This document shows, one piece after another, positions 1 to 12,464 of a DNA stretch of 64,000 nucleotides. Both the position numbers and the translations under genes were made by a program. The stretch comes from Amphirosellinia nigrospora. Its lineage: Eukaryota > Ascomycota > Sordariomycetes > Xylariales > Xylariaceae. Position 1 is the first letter of the stretch, and every line of letters starts with the position of its first letter. The notes beneath the pieces were generated by a model. It was not told the origin of the DNA, made no database searches, and worked only from the letters and a program-made list of their open reading frames with translations. The DNA lies in NCBI GenBank assembly GCA_004123355.1, contig SCHM01000001.1:7946193-8010192 (forward strand), given 5' to 3'.

Positions 1-210
1 AATCATTTGACTCTTAAAAGCAAGGCTTCATTCCGCGTGTTGACAGTTCTAACCATGAAGTTCTCATGACCGCAGGCGTAATAGCATGTTAACTACTCAT
101 TTACTCTGATATAAATAGCGATATACATTCGATAGATTAATCCTTGTTCAGTCAACTTTCTGCGGAGCAGTCTAAACTAAGAAACCAACGCCAGCCAATT
201 CCCAAAAGCG

Positions 211-926
211 ATGGCCCAAACACCAAGAGCGTCCGAAGCTAGGGGCACAGGAAGCCTCGTGCGCTTCTCCCTCATCTTCGCAGCGTTCCTCTCCGCTCAC
301 CTAGGGAGTGCGCAAAAGACAACAGTAGTCGTCACCGCAGCGCCAGCATCCCCAGCAGTGTGCCGGAATTCGTCGACGACGAGAAATTCACGTCGGCGAT
401 CCTGAACAGCACAAACTTCTACCGGGGCGAGCACAACGCCACGGCGGTGGTGTGGAACGAGACCCTCGAGTCGTTCGCGACCGGCTACCTGAACGGCGAC
501 GAGGTGGGCGACGACTGCAAGTTCGCGCACTCCGGGGGCCCGTACGGCGAGAACCTGGCGCTGGGCTACCCGAACGCGACGGCGTCCGTCGAGGGCTGGG
601 GCGACGAGAGGGATAAGTATGACTTCGGCAAACCCGGGTTCACGGAGCAGACGGGACACTTCACCCAGCTCGTGTGGAAGAGCACCACCGATGTCGGGTG
701 CGGGAGGAGGTTGTGTGGGGAGAAGGGGTGGTATCTCGCCTGCGAGTATTGGCCGCCCGGAAACGTCATTGGCGCGTTTAAAGATGAGGTTGATAGGGAG
801 AGTGATGCCGTGCGGATTCGTTCCGGATTGCTCGGTTTTGTCACGATGGGCGTGTTTCTTTGGATGTTTCGTGATGTGGGTGTGGGCTGTTTGGTTAGGG
901 TTTTTGACGAGCGTACGATTTTATGA
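211..926 (+). CDS. Secreted CAP/PR-1 (SCP domain) protein, one frame break
   Basis: The start follows a TATA-like element near 110. Residues about 15-35 form a hydrophobic signal peptide ending near GSAQ. The SCP/CAP domain follows: NFYRGEHNA at its start, the CAP1 motif GHFTQLVWKST and the CAP2 motif CEYWPPGN, with several cysteines expected to pair in the secretory pathway. Fungal members bind sterols or lipids outside the cell and often act at host or competitor interfaces. After CAP2 a hydrophobic stretch (SGLLGFVTMGVFLWMF) could be a membrane or GPI tail. The signal peptide and the domain lie in different frames; one missing base near 355-362 joins them and gives 238 residues. No intron fits there. 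The family is clear; the exact role is unknown. Confidence 0.85.
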
Positions 927-1244
927 TGATAACGCTCATCGGAAGCAATTATTTATTCCGATATCGTCCAGACGGTATTGATCGGACGTCTAGAAGAGAC
1001 GCGTACAGGGTTTGATACAGGGAATTACGGGGACGAGGTCTTATACGCCATGGGCCTTTCTTCGTTACGACTATTTTTAGATCATTATTATTATGTGTAT
1101 ATTCCATTCATTTGTATATATTTGAATATAGACAGACGTCATGCTCATTATTCTCATTTAACTAGATGTTAATCAATTGCTCCTCAAATTGATAATTAAC
1201 AATAGATTATGTTTAACTTATATAGTTATAGCCACTAACACTCC
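927..1244. other. Convergent 3' intergenic region, no gene seen
   Basis: A/T-rich spacer between the ends of the CAP-protein gene and the GH43 gene. Nothing else is recognisable. Confidence 0.5.
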
Positions 1245-2714
1245 TCACTTAGTTAACTTCTTCTGTCCAGCTGGCACGTCAAAAGGTCCATTTTCAGCCA
1301 AGGGAAACTTGGGAGTTCCATCCTCATTCCACGTGAATTTCTGTATCCTAGCCGTCCGGTAAATATCCGCGGGTGGGTTCGCCGTGGTTTGGGCGTGATA
1401 CACGATATAATCCTCCAATCCGTCAGGCGACGTTGTGAACGATGCATGGCCGGTACCATAGACTCCAGCAACTGTGTTCTGGTGAAAGACGCACTGCAGC
1501 AAATTGGATTAGTTACCGCCATCTCGAACATGTTTTTAGGAGAAAGGAGGCTCCCAAGACACTAGGGTATGATAAGAGTGTGAATTCTGAGAGGTAGGTA
1601 CTCACGCCGTCCTTGTGCTTTTTCCAAGACTGGTATTGCATAGGGTCATTTCCGACGAGCTCTAGCATACCTAGGCAATAGAATGGCGTGTTGACCCGCG
1701 CGGCGGAATAGATCACGAAGTTTTGTCCCGTCTTAGGGTTCGTGAGTTGCTGGGGTCCTTCGTTGGTCGCGAGCCGGATCGGTCTGCCGTACTAAAACAT
1801 CGCCAATTGAGCTTCTAATAGAATATAATACATGCAGCTTCAGATGGACTTACAGGCACTTGTTCCCAGGGCTGATCCGGGATACTAATCATGCGTCGCT
1901 CCAGCAAGGTTGAGTTGACGGTCCAAGGATCCGATAGCTTCGTGATGCAGAGATTTGCTGGCCATGCCGAATACTTGTCTTCCCAACACGAATAAATGTG
2001 ATATAGTTGTTTTCGTACTGGAAGTAGGTCCCATCAATGGCAAATTGGTCGTATGTGTCTAGCATAGGCTTCATCGAGTATTTCGCAGCCCACGGGTCGG
2101 GGCCATCGGCGGCCAAAACAAACATACGATGGTTGATAGCCTATACAGATATGTAAGTTGGGCTGTTGGCTTAAATATCACGGTTGCTCGAAATCTCTCG
2201 TACGACAACTCTATTCAAAGGCGCAGCTTACCGGGCAATTGATAGGGCATAGAGCATCCAATAATGGTAGTGGATTGTCACCATCCGACGTAGCAGAGAA
2301 AATCGCGTACCACGATCCCGAAATATTGTGTATCTCCGGCGCCCACAAGCTTGTCGACCAAGGCTCCCCGGATTTAGGATCTGGATTGAAGATAACGCGG
2401 GACTCTGCATGATCCCAATTGTCGGTGAGGTATCTTGACCGTTTAAGCGTGACATTATCATTTGTCGAATACGTGAACAAATACCAACTATCGCCGTTTG
2501 AATCGCTGTACTTCGTCATGAATGGATCACCGACATTGAGAGTCATGACAGGATTCGAGAAGGTCGCATTGGTCGTTTTGTTCGTGCCGACGGCAGCGGG
2601 ATCCCATCCTGAGGTCGAACCCTGGTTGGGATCGAATACCTGGGCGTTGACCGTAACAAGTCCTATGCAGGACGCCAGGGAGGCGGTAACGTATGCAGGC
2701 AAGAACCCTTTCAT
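1245..2714 (-). CDS. Secreted GH43 glycosidase (arabinofuranosidase/xylosidase type), four exons, one frame break
   Basis: Likely exo-acting hydrolase of arabinan or arabinoxylan side chains outside the cell. Exons read about 2714-2232, 2140-1854, 1791-1606 and 1493-1245, giving 401 residues after one base is added near 2000. A signal peptide precedes VNAQ. The GH43 five-bladed-propeller hallmarks are present in order: catalytic base Asp in NVGDPFM, LWAPEIH, pKa-modulating Asp in FAIDGTYF, and general acid Glu in TNEGPQQL. Late in the protein, GTGHASFTTSPDG is typical of family members annotated as alpha-N-arabinofuranosidase. The break lies between NNYI and SCWEDKYSAW in exon 2. Substrate choice between arabinoside and xyloside cannot be settled by eye. 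Confidence 0.87.
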
Positions 2715-4001
2715 GATGTCTTCATGAGAAACCTGGAGAATAAACTATACGTTTCCGTTTTGAGTTTTTCTGTGGCAGCGGGGATGGGAGGACGAGGGCA
2801 TGTCGGGGGTGGTACAGGTCACCACGGTCGTGAGACGCCTCCTACTTTAATACTAGAGAAGCATTCCGTGTATTCCGTGTAAACATGCCGCTAGGACGCA
2901 CGCTTAATCCCAAATTTACAGGGCGACCCGGTCGATTGTACAACATTCGATGCTCAAGGAAAACTCGGTGTATCCCCAACCGGCATAACTTATAAGCCAG
3001 GTACCCCGCAATATTGTATATCTTCTCCGCATTACAAGGGGGAAGATGGGTGATCTTGGGTTGTTTAGAGACTAGCAGTCAGATAAGCGGGGTATGCGAG
3101 GTTTGGAATGCAAGATGATGTTTACCATCGTCACACTTGACTATTACTTTAGAGGCTAACGGAAATATATAATAGGCAGGTGCTCTGGGACTTACATTAG
3201 TAGGTAAGTTAAACATGCAGGGCAAATTATGTAGTTATGTAACCACCTACAAATCCCTTTCAGATGCTGACCCGACTTTACGGTTCCTGGACCACCACTC
3301 GCTTCCACGGTCTCTGCAAGTAGGGAATGATAGATTGCATGTCTCAGATGGATCGGATCTAATGTGTATCCTGTGATGCTACCGCACCCTGACCTCATAT
3401 GGTTTAAATTTCGAGGCGATGGATACATCATACGTACCTCAAGGTTCGTACCTAGTCATCTCATGGAGAGACTAAAGCCTAACCAGTTGGACCATAGTAC
3501 GGCCGGATTCTCGTTGCTCTGGTGTGCGGATGAGAGTAGCTGATAGGTAAAATGAGCTGACCTTGAAGAGAACACGGCGACATACTACTATAAAAGCACG
3601 GCATGAGAGTAGGTAGCTTCTTTGCTTTTTCTTCTTTGACAGCATAATATCTTTGAGTCATGAATTGCGAATTTAGATAGGCGTTAAAGAATTTTGTAGC
3701 GTCGAGTAAGAAAAGAAGAGAAGAATGCGATTATAGCTATCTACAAAATGTACTTCAACTTTTCTCAAGGGAGGGTAAAGTGGAAAGGTCAAAATAAAAA
3801 TTCTTAATTTTAACAAGTGGGTATCGGCATGGTAAAAAAATACTTATAGTTATAGATACAGTGAGTGATGTAATATATACGAATAGTGGAGGATGAAAAC
3901 TTCATGTGCGACATTACGCTAATGCTGGACGATAGATTCTCGTGGTTAAGACTTTAAATCGTCACATGAAAATTGTCATGCTTGCTAAACAATTTTCATC
4001 T
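2715..4001. other. Intergenic region upstream of the GH43 gene, no gene seen
   Basis: About 1.3 kb containing the GH43 promoter (minus strand) and the 3' flank of the MFS gene. Only short, non-conserved reading frames occur. Confidence 0.45.
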
Positions 4002-6118
4002 CTAAACGTTTGCGGTCGTCTCTTCCTTCTTCCCAACCGTAGCTCCGTGCATCTTTCGCTCGACCTTGTCCGTCAAGAGATCTCGTGCATCCTTCGCGAA
4101 CAGGCAGCCGATAATAGCAATAGCACCGAAGCCGAAACTAGCCAAGTAGACGGTCTGAAAAGCCTGCGAGTAGGCAGTCGGTAGGACGGATGAGACGGCC
4201 TTTAGGACAGAGTCCGTCAATCCAGGGAATTTCGCAAGCTGGCCGCCGAGAACGGCTGTCGCAAGAGCTGGGACCTGGTCCTCGGTAGGCCAGCCGCGAT
4301 AGCTACAGGTCCAATGCTGTGAGGGACGGTGAATTTGAGACGGTTCGACAGAATCGTACTGTAAACGGTGACGGCGATGGAGCCGCCGGCGGAGCGAATC
4401 GAAGCGAGCAGACCGGATGCTAAACCGATATCCTCGGGCTTGCAAAACAGCGGCGCAATAGCTAATGCCGTCAGTTCGATCACGCCGACGAAAAACGGAC
4501 CGACAAGTGTCAAGGCGATCCCAGTGCTCTTGCTGCTGGGGGTGAGGGCTGCCAAAGAACCAACAAGGCCAACCATGGCGAACGTTGAGAAGATCATCCA
4601 ATATCGAATGTTGATCCTTCCTTTTAACAAGAAACCGCCAGCGACTTGTCCGATGGCTGTTGCGCTTGGAACAGTAGCCTGGGATAAGGGGTTAGCTGGA
4701 AGAAACTGTGTGAGAGGGAGGAAGGGGAGTCCTTACCGAAAGCCAGCCACCGTAGTAGATGTCAGAGGTAAACAACGCCTTAACTTGCTGTGGCCAAAGA
4801 AGCACGGCCGAGTAATAAAACATCTACGATAGAGTAAGCCGACTGCTACATCATGAGGTGGAAGTCTTAACTTACAGTCGCAACAGTAGCACATGCTACC
4901 AAGCTGATAAAGCCGCGGTTGCGGAAGAACTTGACAGGAATGGCAGGGTATTCAAGGTCGACATAGCTTTCGTAGATGAAGAGGATGATAAGGAGAACGC
5001 CGCCAATAACGATGGTTGAAAGCGTTGTGGCCGATTTCCATGGATACACTGTGCCGCCGACGCTGATACCAATGAGAAAGAGGGTGAGGCCGGCAATCCA
5101 CAAGAAAGTCCCGACATCTAGGATCGACTTAGTCAGTTTACTTGGATGTAAAAGCTCAATGCTTATCCAACTTACAGTCGAGCTGCTTGAGGATTTGACG
5201 CTTGGTCTTCCGCTCGTGGAGGAGATCGAAGGTTGGAGGGTGGTAGAAGAAGAAGAGTAGGACAACGGCAACAGCAACAACGATTGTGTTGATGTGATAA
5301 GTCCACCGCCAGCCCAGTCTCGGGTTCTCATAGATTGCACGGGCTTGGAGTTCAGGTTAGTGTACTCTCAAGGAAAATAGGGGAGATCGTTACAGACATA
5401 TGACGGAGCCGATACCAGCGATGGGTGCGCTGGTGGCAAAGATGAAGGATAGAACCGCAGGACGATACTTGTTCGGGACCAATTCACCGATGGCCACATT
5501 AAAGCTCAATTGCACCGTCTCGCCAACGCCGTAAATTGTGCTGCCCACAATCAAAGAGTTGACATTTTGTGCCGTCGAGCAAACAATGATGCCGACAAGA
5601 GCCACAAGATTGCCAATGATAAAAAACCATCTTCGTCCGAAAAGATCAGAAAGACGTCCAAGGATTGTGTAGGTGAATGACAAGGCCAGAGTTCGACCAA
5701 TATTGACCCAAGAGATATAGGGGCTAGGTCCTAGATGAATAGTATTGTCAGTTTGAGGACTCTCATTGCTCTCAGTGAGGAAAGGGGCGTACCAATATCC
5801 GCATTAATGTATGTTAAAATGTTAGTTGGGAAAAGTAAAAAGATATAGGCGGATAAGGAGGAGAGACAGAAGCCCTAAAAATGATATCAGCATCAGAAGG
5901 GAAAACGAGTGATGCGGGCTCACTCACAGCCAGGGCTCCCAGAAAGCCGACAGAGTAGAAGTAGCCCTTGGGAAGGTCATCACCAAGGGCTTCTCTACGG
6001 ACGGAGACTGTATCACTATCGCGTTCGACGACAGTCCGTTGATCATCTGACCTCTTCTCGAAGTCGACGACGGTTCGGTCGTCATGATGATTTTCTCATC
6101 GACTATGCTACCGACCAT
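4002..6118 (-). CDS. MFS multidrug/toxin efflux transporter, TRI12-like, seven exons, frame breaks
   Basis: Proton-coupled exporter of the plasma membrane, resembling the fungal trichothecene-efflux (TRI12) branch. Exons read about 6118-5928, 5874-5792, 5730-5398, 5343-5176, 5117-4876, 4823-4737 and 4678-4002, giving roughly 593 residues. A charged N-terminal tail precedes LPKGYFYSVGFLGALA. The signature LGRLSDLFGRRW of the loop between helices 2 and 3, the LGWRWTYHIN motif and about 14 hydrophobic segments follow. One A seems missing from a run near 6092, joining the start codon to the DDRTVVDFEK tail, and one C near 4285 in the last exon. The exon 3 donor (GTCTGT) is weak. Its substrate is unknown; the neighbouring peroxisomal enzyme genes suggest export of a small molecule. 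Confidence 0.85.
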
Positions 6119-7526
6119 CTTGAGTATCGGCGGCTTTGTGGCGCTTGAAACCGAAGGCTACCCTCGATCCTCAACCAAACGAAATAGGAAAGAGAGAGTA
6201 GGTAGAGTGAAGGGTGAATTGCTTTTTGCGCCCACGATTGTCACACGTGGGGTTTGGCAACTGGGCAGTGATCGGCTTATTAAAAGGATTTCTCCTCATT
6301 ACGGCTGCACGAAAGCTGTCGTGCATTGCGGTTCGACATACCTACCTACTTACAGTATGCCTGCTGGCATTGAGTATCTAATTGGGACTACATAGTGCTA
6401 CTGTCCTTGCGGCTCGGAGGTTAGTAGCGCAGGAGATGAGGTCCACCGGCCTGAGAAGCTACACTAGACTGGACATGGGATGTTTCCAGGTGATCCTCGT
6501 CGTTAACGTTCAGCAGCTATCTCTCGTCGTGGCGGCCCATTGGTCCAGCTCGTAATCGACGGTCCATGCCGAGCAGCCCACTCTTCCGGTCGTTTGCCCC
6601 AGCATCTCGAATCCTGGTTGCAGAAAGAGGAAAACCCTGAACAGACTCCCTGAACGCTGCAGGTCTGTTAGGAACCGTGCGGTCTTGCAGGCCAAGCGAA
6701 GTGGATAGTCCGAAGGCGAACCGATAGTAACATTGCAACGTTTACTTGTCTATCTTAGTCATGTTTGGTTCTCTCGATAATAGGAAAAGCGTCTCTTGTC
6801 ATAGTTAAGAGCTGATTAAGCGATAGGACCTGAACAGCGAACTCGTGCTGCGTATTACGAGGTTAACTAGGTAGGTAAGTAATCACGTACTTGCATGAAT
6901 GTGTCCAAACATGTAGCCAGGACAGGACATCTTGCATCTGTCCAGTGAGCGTGTGGTAGTAAAACGTTATGGTCCACAGCGGGTATGTATCAAATGGAGA
7001 CAGCAGAATGCGCCATGTTCGGGTAACCGGATCTCACGACACCATAGTCACAGGTAAAGTATGCATAATACAACATTTTGTTCCCGAAACATTCTGATGT
7101 TGGTACATAGAGAAGTTGAAACGTTGGAGGGAAAGAAGGTGACCTGAGATTTGGTTTAGTGTAAACAAGGATTGGTGAGTGGATATAAGCTAGATTGCCT
7201 AGTTCGACACTATCGCCGTAGCTCCCTTGGCCTAATCCGGGGGTGATCGGCTGTAATACCTAGCGAAGTACGCTAACGGAAGTATCATACCTCTTGAACA
7301 TCTAGAAAACTGAGAGACGCTACCTATGCATAATCGTGAGACGGGAATAAGCCTTATATCATGGTGTAGATAGGTTCATCCATGGTATTAGTCTGTACAA
7401 TAATGCTACCTCAATATGCATGGAACTTGCCAAGCCCTGTCCTGCCCACAGCCTGGACATGATATCTCATCGACATTGTCAGGATTAGGAATGTACAGCC
7501 ATTCCTGTGAGTCAGGTAAATGAAAG
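6119..7526. other. Intergenic region upstream of the MFS gene, no gene seen
   Basis: About 1.4 kb between two minus-strand genes, presumably holding the MFS promoter. No conserved reading frame, RNA gene or repeat is recognisable. Confidence 0.45.
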
Positions 7527-8356
7527 CTACAGCTTGCTGGCCTTCCATTGCGGCTCTCTCTTTTCCGCAAAAGCCAGGAGCCCCTCCCGGATGTTGTCGC
7601 CGCGCTGCAGCTCGGCAAACTCCTTCTCGAGCGTCCATTCGACCGCGCGTTCCACGCTGGCCGTCTCCCAGCCTTGCCGCAGCCCGGCACGTGTGCAGAT
7701 GATGGCGTCTGGGCTGTTCTGCGCGATCATCCCTGCATACTTGACGGCCTCAGCTACCACCTGGTCATTGGGCACACACCTTGTTGACGATGCCCATTGA
7801 TGCATCTCCTGCGCCGTGACCTTGCGGCCCGTGAGCGCAAACTCGGACGCCCGCTGCAGCCCGATCGTGCGTATCAGCCGTGGCAGAGCCCCTCCTATGG
7901 CGGCGAGCCCCCTCTTTACCTCGGGTAGACCAAAGTAGGCGTCTTCAGCTGCGACGACGAGGTCGCAGTTGACGACGAACTCGCACCCCCTCCCATCGCT
8001 AGCCCGTTCACCGCAGCAATGATAGGCTTCTTCCCGAGCCGTCGACTCAGAGGCTTGAAGGCTGGCGAGTTTCCCATGCGGTTTTTGGGGTCTGCGTCGT
8101 CAGACATGGAACTGTTCCATTCTTTGAGGTCGGCGCCTGCTGAGAATGCCCGGCCGGTGCCGTGTGATGGCTACGCTGAGGCGTGGCTCCAGGTCAAACC
8201 ATTTCCATACAGAATCCATCTCCCACTGGCCCGTAGTGGACATGGCATTCAGGTCTTTCGGCCGGTCCATTCTAACCAAGAGTACTCTTGGCGCTGGGAA
8301 CGACAGCTTCAGAAACGTAGGAGTTGGCGGCGGAGGGTCTCTGTTGGTGTCGCCAT
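7527..8356 (-). CDS. Peroxisomal enoyl-CoA hydratase/isomerase (crotonase family), heavily frame-broken
   Basis: Predicted to hydrate or isomerise an enoyl-CoA in peroxisomes. The N-terminus is proline-rich, then come LKLSFPAPRVLLV, the oxyanion-hole segment GRAFSAGADLKEWN, NGLAMGGG followed by CEFVVNCDLVVA (first catalytic Glu) and FGLPEVKRGLA (second catalytic Glu). The protein ends in the canonical peroxisomal signal SKL. Five indels are needed: near 8336 (C run), 8160-8168, 7986-7990 (G run on the coding strand), 7793 and 7774. With them the length becomes 276 residues, normal for the family. The G-run break removes the first catalytic Glu from the frame. Five breaks in 0.83 kb is the densest in the window, so true pseudogenisation is not excluded. 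It is divergent from the acyl-CoA synthetase at 10385. Confidence 0.82.
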
Positions 8357-10384
8357 GGTCTCGCGTAACACGGTAATGTCTGACCGTGTAGTTGTATAAC
8401 TAATTGGTATGACTATTGGTCCATGTGATAAAGGAACACCGTAATGGCACAAGCTTCCACGTGGTGGCTTGAGTAAGATGCAGGGTGGTTGATAAAAATA
8501 CATGCAAGAAATATTTCCCACGTTTTCTCGCGATCTAGACTGCCCCTTTGAGCCCAAGATTACCCTGGTGCCATGTGCGTTTCTGTCTGTGCGTTTGTAA
8601 CGCTCGAGCACGCCGACAGGCCTTGTGATAGAATGCTAAGGATACTGACTAATTAGTGTTGATTAATCCCAAGCCAACTAATCCAGATGTGATAGTCTAC
8701 TTAGTACGCTAGAAAACCCCTGCAGGAGCCGGGTTTCTGTCAGCTCGGTACCGTTAGCTAATGATTTACACTACTTATGCTCCATATTCAAAGACAAAGT
8801 CCTCCGGAAATAATGATGAGATAGCTTTCTATCCACTTAGTCAATTCGCCTTCGTCTTGAGCTCGAACGATACCTAGATGTTAAAGACCTCTACACGATG
8901 CAGTTTTCAGGCTAGCTAGTGGGTGGTAGTACTAGCGTTCAAGGCAGCTCGGCTAACTCAGGTTTGCTTTGCAAAGTAATGCTACGCCATTTTATCCCAT
9001 TTTCGCGAGGCTCTACTGTAGTCAGTGCATAATACAGATACCTAAGTATATGTATATACTATATTGTACATATAGATATATATAGGCATACGTACGGAGT
9101 AATACCTATTGGCCATCCTTCCCGGTGATCCTTCCAATAGTGTCTGTTGCTCAATCCTTGGATCTCCATAAGAAGAATCGAGCTTGCCTTTTCGTGAGCT
9201 GTCAATAGCTAATTAGGAAATATAATCGTCAAGGTTCGTTCTTCATCGTCAGAGCTGGAGATGAAATATTTAGGCCGTGCCCTCACCCTGTTATTTCTCA
9301 GGTCCGATAGACATACCCGACTGAAACTGCCGAATAATAGAGCAGAAAGGAAATTCACTTTCTGCGTCTTCAGACATTCGCCCTTCGCGGAAACATCCCG
9401 AGGTCGTTTAACCTTGGTGACAAGTTAGGCGGGGGCACTACTAGACGGGCGCTACATGTACCGGTAGTCTACACAGTAGTCGGGCGGACGGACGGACGGA
9501 TATCGGCTACTATTAAAAATGACAATTGAACGCTTTGTTGGGTTTGTATGTAAGTAGTCGCACATGCGTGACTTGGCATCTTTTGCAATGCGCGTAGCGC
9601 ACATATCACCTAGTCTAAGTTTACTTCCAACATAGCGCATGGTACAGTGCATATAACAGGCATCAATCATTGAGATCGGAATCTGAAGCGCACAACATTA
9701 GCTGCAAGTGTTCGCGAACTCCACAGACACGAAAACGGCTTTCCCTACCAAACACCACACTCTTTCGTCTCCAGTATCCGTGCTTTTGCCATGTTTTAAC
9801 AGCTTTTTCAATAAATAGTTGGTACAGTATAGCGTAGGCCGCGCGAGATCCCCCAGTTTCTGGCCGGGAAAATTTCCGAGTCCAAGATTTGTATTGGGGC
9901 GGAAGCGACCCTGAACCTGGCAGGGTTCTAACGAACTCCTGAATCACATAATGCACCCGAAATGAGAAGGGATCTACATTGCCCCCCCTTTCAGCGCGCA
10001 GGAGAAACGAGCGAAGTTCGGCTTAGACTCTCTACTTACCTACATACACTATTCCATAACTTGTGTAACGTAGGTTATCCTCGTTGCAGTGTACGCTGAA
10101 AGGTGGCCCTATAAAACGGACCGCCAAGACGGTGTTTGCATGTACCGGAGATGGAGGCGTCGAGTTGTGAAATTATGTTGTGCTGGGTGACGATGCTGTG
10201 CACATTGTAGAGGGAGGCTATTCCCGGACCTAGAGTTATGAGACCTGCATAGTACGGTGCTTACCGACAAATTAGGTGCCTTTACAGTTTCCAAGTTTAT
10301 TCGAATTTATCACAACTGCTTGTCACCAGCTATCCCAAGTGTGTGTTGAGTAACATACGACCACCGCTTCAAGAAAATTAGGAA
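8357..10384. promoter_or_regulatory. Divergent 2-kb intergenic region between hydratase and acyl-CoA synthetase genes
   Basis: No gene is seen. The region must hold the promoters of both flanking peroxisomal-enzyme genes, which are transcribed away from each other. A short run of GGAC repeats lies near 9482-9499. I could not identify a defined operator. Confidence 0.45.
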
Positions 10385-12054
10385 ATGCGCATTTACCGGT
10401 CCGGGGAGATCACGATCCCGACAGATCTGAATCTGACGGAACTGCTTCACTCGTCAGCACGCCCGGACCTTCCCGAGTCCCATCTGATCGCCAAAGACAA
10501 TCTCACCAACCGGAGCATCACAATAGGCCGACTGCGAGAGAGGGCGGGGAGAATCGCAAAAGGCTTCCAACAGAAGCTTGAACCGGCAGATCAGGCCCGA
10601 TGGGCAATCGTTCTTCCTAATAGCGTCGACTTTCTAGAGCTTGTGCACTCGATTCTCTGGACCGGCGGCGTAGTGTGTCCTATAAATTATGCGCTCAAGG
10701 CCTCCGAGATAGGACACGGCCTGTCGGTAGCGCGGCCAGACTTCGTCGTCTCATACGGTCCTACAGTGCCCGTAGTACAAGAGGCTTTGGAAATCGCCAG
10801 TAAAGAGCTTACAGCTCAGGGTGTACCATGGAAAAAAACCAAAATCATCACCGTTGTCTCGCGGGTATCGGGTCACTTACACGTACCGGATGATTTCTAC
10901 GCGCGTTCGCGGTTAGCAGTCCCACACTATCCCGACACGCGTTCGCGGTTAGCAACTATCCATCTATCATCGGGCACCACGGGGAATCCGAAAGGCGTCG
11001 AGTTGACACATTACAACTTCGTGACGAATTGCCACCAACTCTTCGCGAGGGACCCCGAGGCATTCAACGCTCGCGCACGATGCGTCGCCTTCACGCCGTG
11101 GACGCATATCGCGAACACGACGCTGCCGCTGTTCCTGGGTCCTTGGGCGGGCATGATGCACCACGCGATGCCGGCATACAACTTCGAAGAGTACGTCAAA
11201 CTCGTAGGTTCCAACCGGGCCACCACCTTCCAGGGTGTTCCGAGCGTGGTGCTCCAGCTCGCCAACTCGGACGCGACGTCGCGGCACGACTTCTCGCAGG
11301 CCGAGGTCATCAACGTCGGCGGCCCACTGAAGCGCGAGCTTCGCGATCGCTTCCTCAGCAAGGCCCCGTGGAAGCTGAACCAGGTCTACGGCATGACGGA
11401 GGCCGCCGGATACGTGGCCTACCAGAGCATGGACGAGACAGTACCTGACGGCGTCACGGGCAGGTTGCTCCCGAACATCGAGGCGTGCCTGAAGAAAGAA
11501 GGCAGCACGGAAGACGCGCCCGAAGGAGGACCCGGTGAGCTCTGGCTTCGCGGGCCCAACATCACCCGAGGCTACGCGTTCAACGACGAGGCGAATAAGA
11601 AGGGGTTTCCCATGCCAGGCTGGTACAACACGGGCGACGTCTGCACCATTGACAGGGACGGCGCGGTCAGCGTTGTGGGGCGGACCAAGGACCTGATCAA
11701 ATACAAGGGCTTCCAGATATCGCCCCCGAGCTAGAAGCGCATCTCAACACGCACCCGCACGTTGTCGAGGGAGGCGTCGGCGCCACTTGGGACGAGAGCC
11801 AGCTCACGGAGCTACCCACGGCCTGGGTCACCCTCAAGGACCACTTCAAAACCGCGGAGCGGCAGAAACAGGCGCTTAAAGAGATTCATGAACATATCGA
11901 TAAAGAGGTCAGTGGGTATAAGAAGCTGAGGGGCGGCGTATGGCAGATTAGTCACCTGCCCAAGAACCCGACGGGCAAGATTTTAAGAAAACAACTTGTT
12001 GAAATGAGAGATGGTTTATGCTCCTTAGACACCACTCCGAAGGCTAAACTCTAG
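10385..12054 (+). CDS. Peroxisomal 4-coumarate-CoA-ligase-like acyl-CoA synthetase (AMP-binding), one frame break
   Basis: ANL-superfamily enzyme that would activate a carboxylic acid as an acyl-AMP and transfer it to CoA. Core motifs appear in order: HLSSGTTGNPKGVELTH (A3), VYGMTEAAGY (A5), GWYNTGDVCTID (A7), GRTKDLIKYKGFQ (A8) and, in the C-terminal subdomain, NPTGKILRKQL (A10, catalytic Lys). The first 449 residues stop just after KYKGFQI. Adding one C to the run at 11723-11727 continues the reading as PELEAHLNTHPHVVEGG to a total of 556 residues. The C-terminal tripeptide is AKL, a PTS1. The gene has no intron. A 17-bp exact repeat (10902-10918 and 10938-10954) encodes RSRLA twice just before A3. 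The substrate is unknown; medium-chain, aryl or branched acids are all possible. Confidence 0.9.
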
Positions 12055-12464
12055 CTAGATGCGATAATTGTACTAAAATATTGATGAATGACTTCCTAGC
12101 GCCTTGTTTATACAAATATTTCTCGTCTCTGCACTTACAGTTTAATAAGAAACAAAACGTCTCACCCAAACACCGCTGATATTCACTTAAAGCGACCTTA
12201 CATCCGGATTAGTGATACCAGTTTTATCATGTGTTTTGCCTCCTGGTGCTTTACGCCTTATTGACCGAGGCTAGCGGCCCAATACGCCAGCATAAAGTTA
12301 AACGAAGAGAATCTGGAACATTCAACATTGACCAGAGTCATACACTATGGAAAGCTCTAATTTGATCTTTGTTGATACATCTATAAACTGACTTTGTTTT
12401 ATATTCCTAGTACACCGCAAGTGCTGGGGTTCGTTATGACCCAAGAAGGTAATTAACCACACAT
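12055..12464. other. Convergent 3' intergenic spacer
   Basis: About 0.4 kb, A/T-rich, between the 3' ends of the acyl-CoA synthetase and the ABC transporter genes. Nothing else is seen. Confidence 0.5.
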
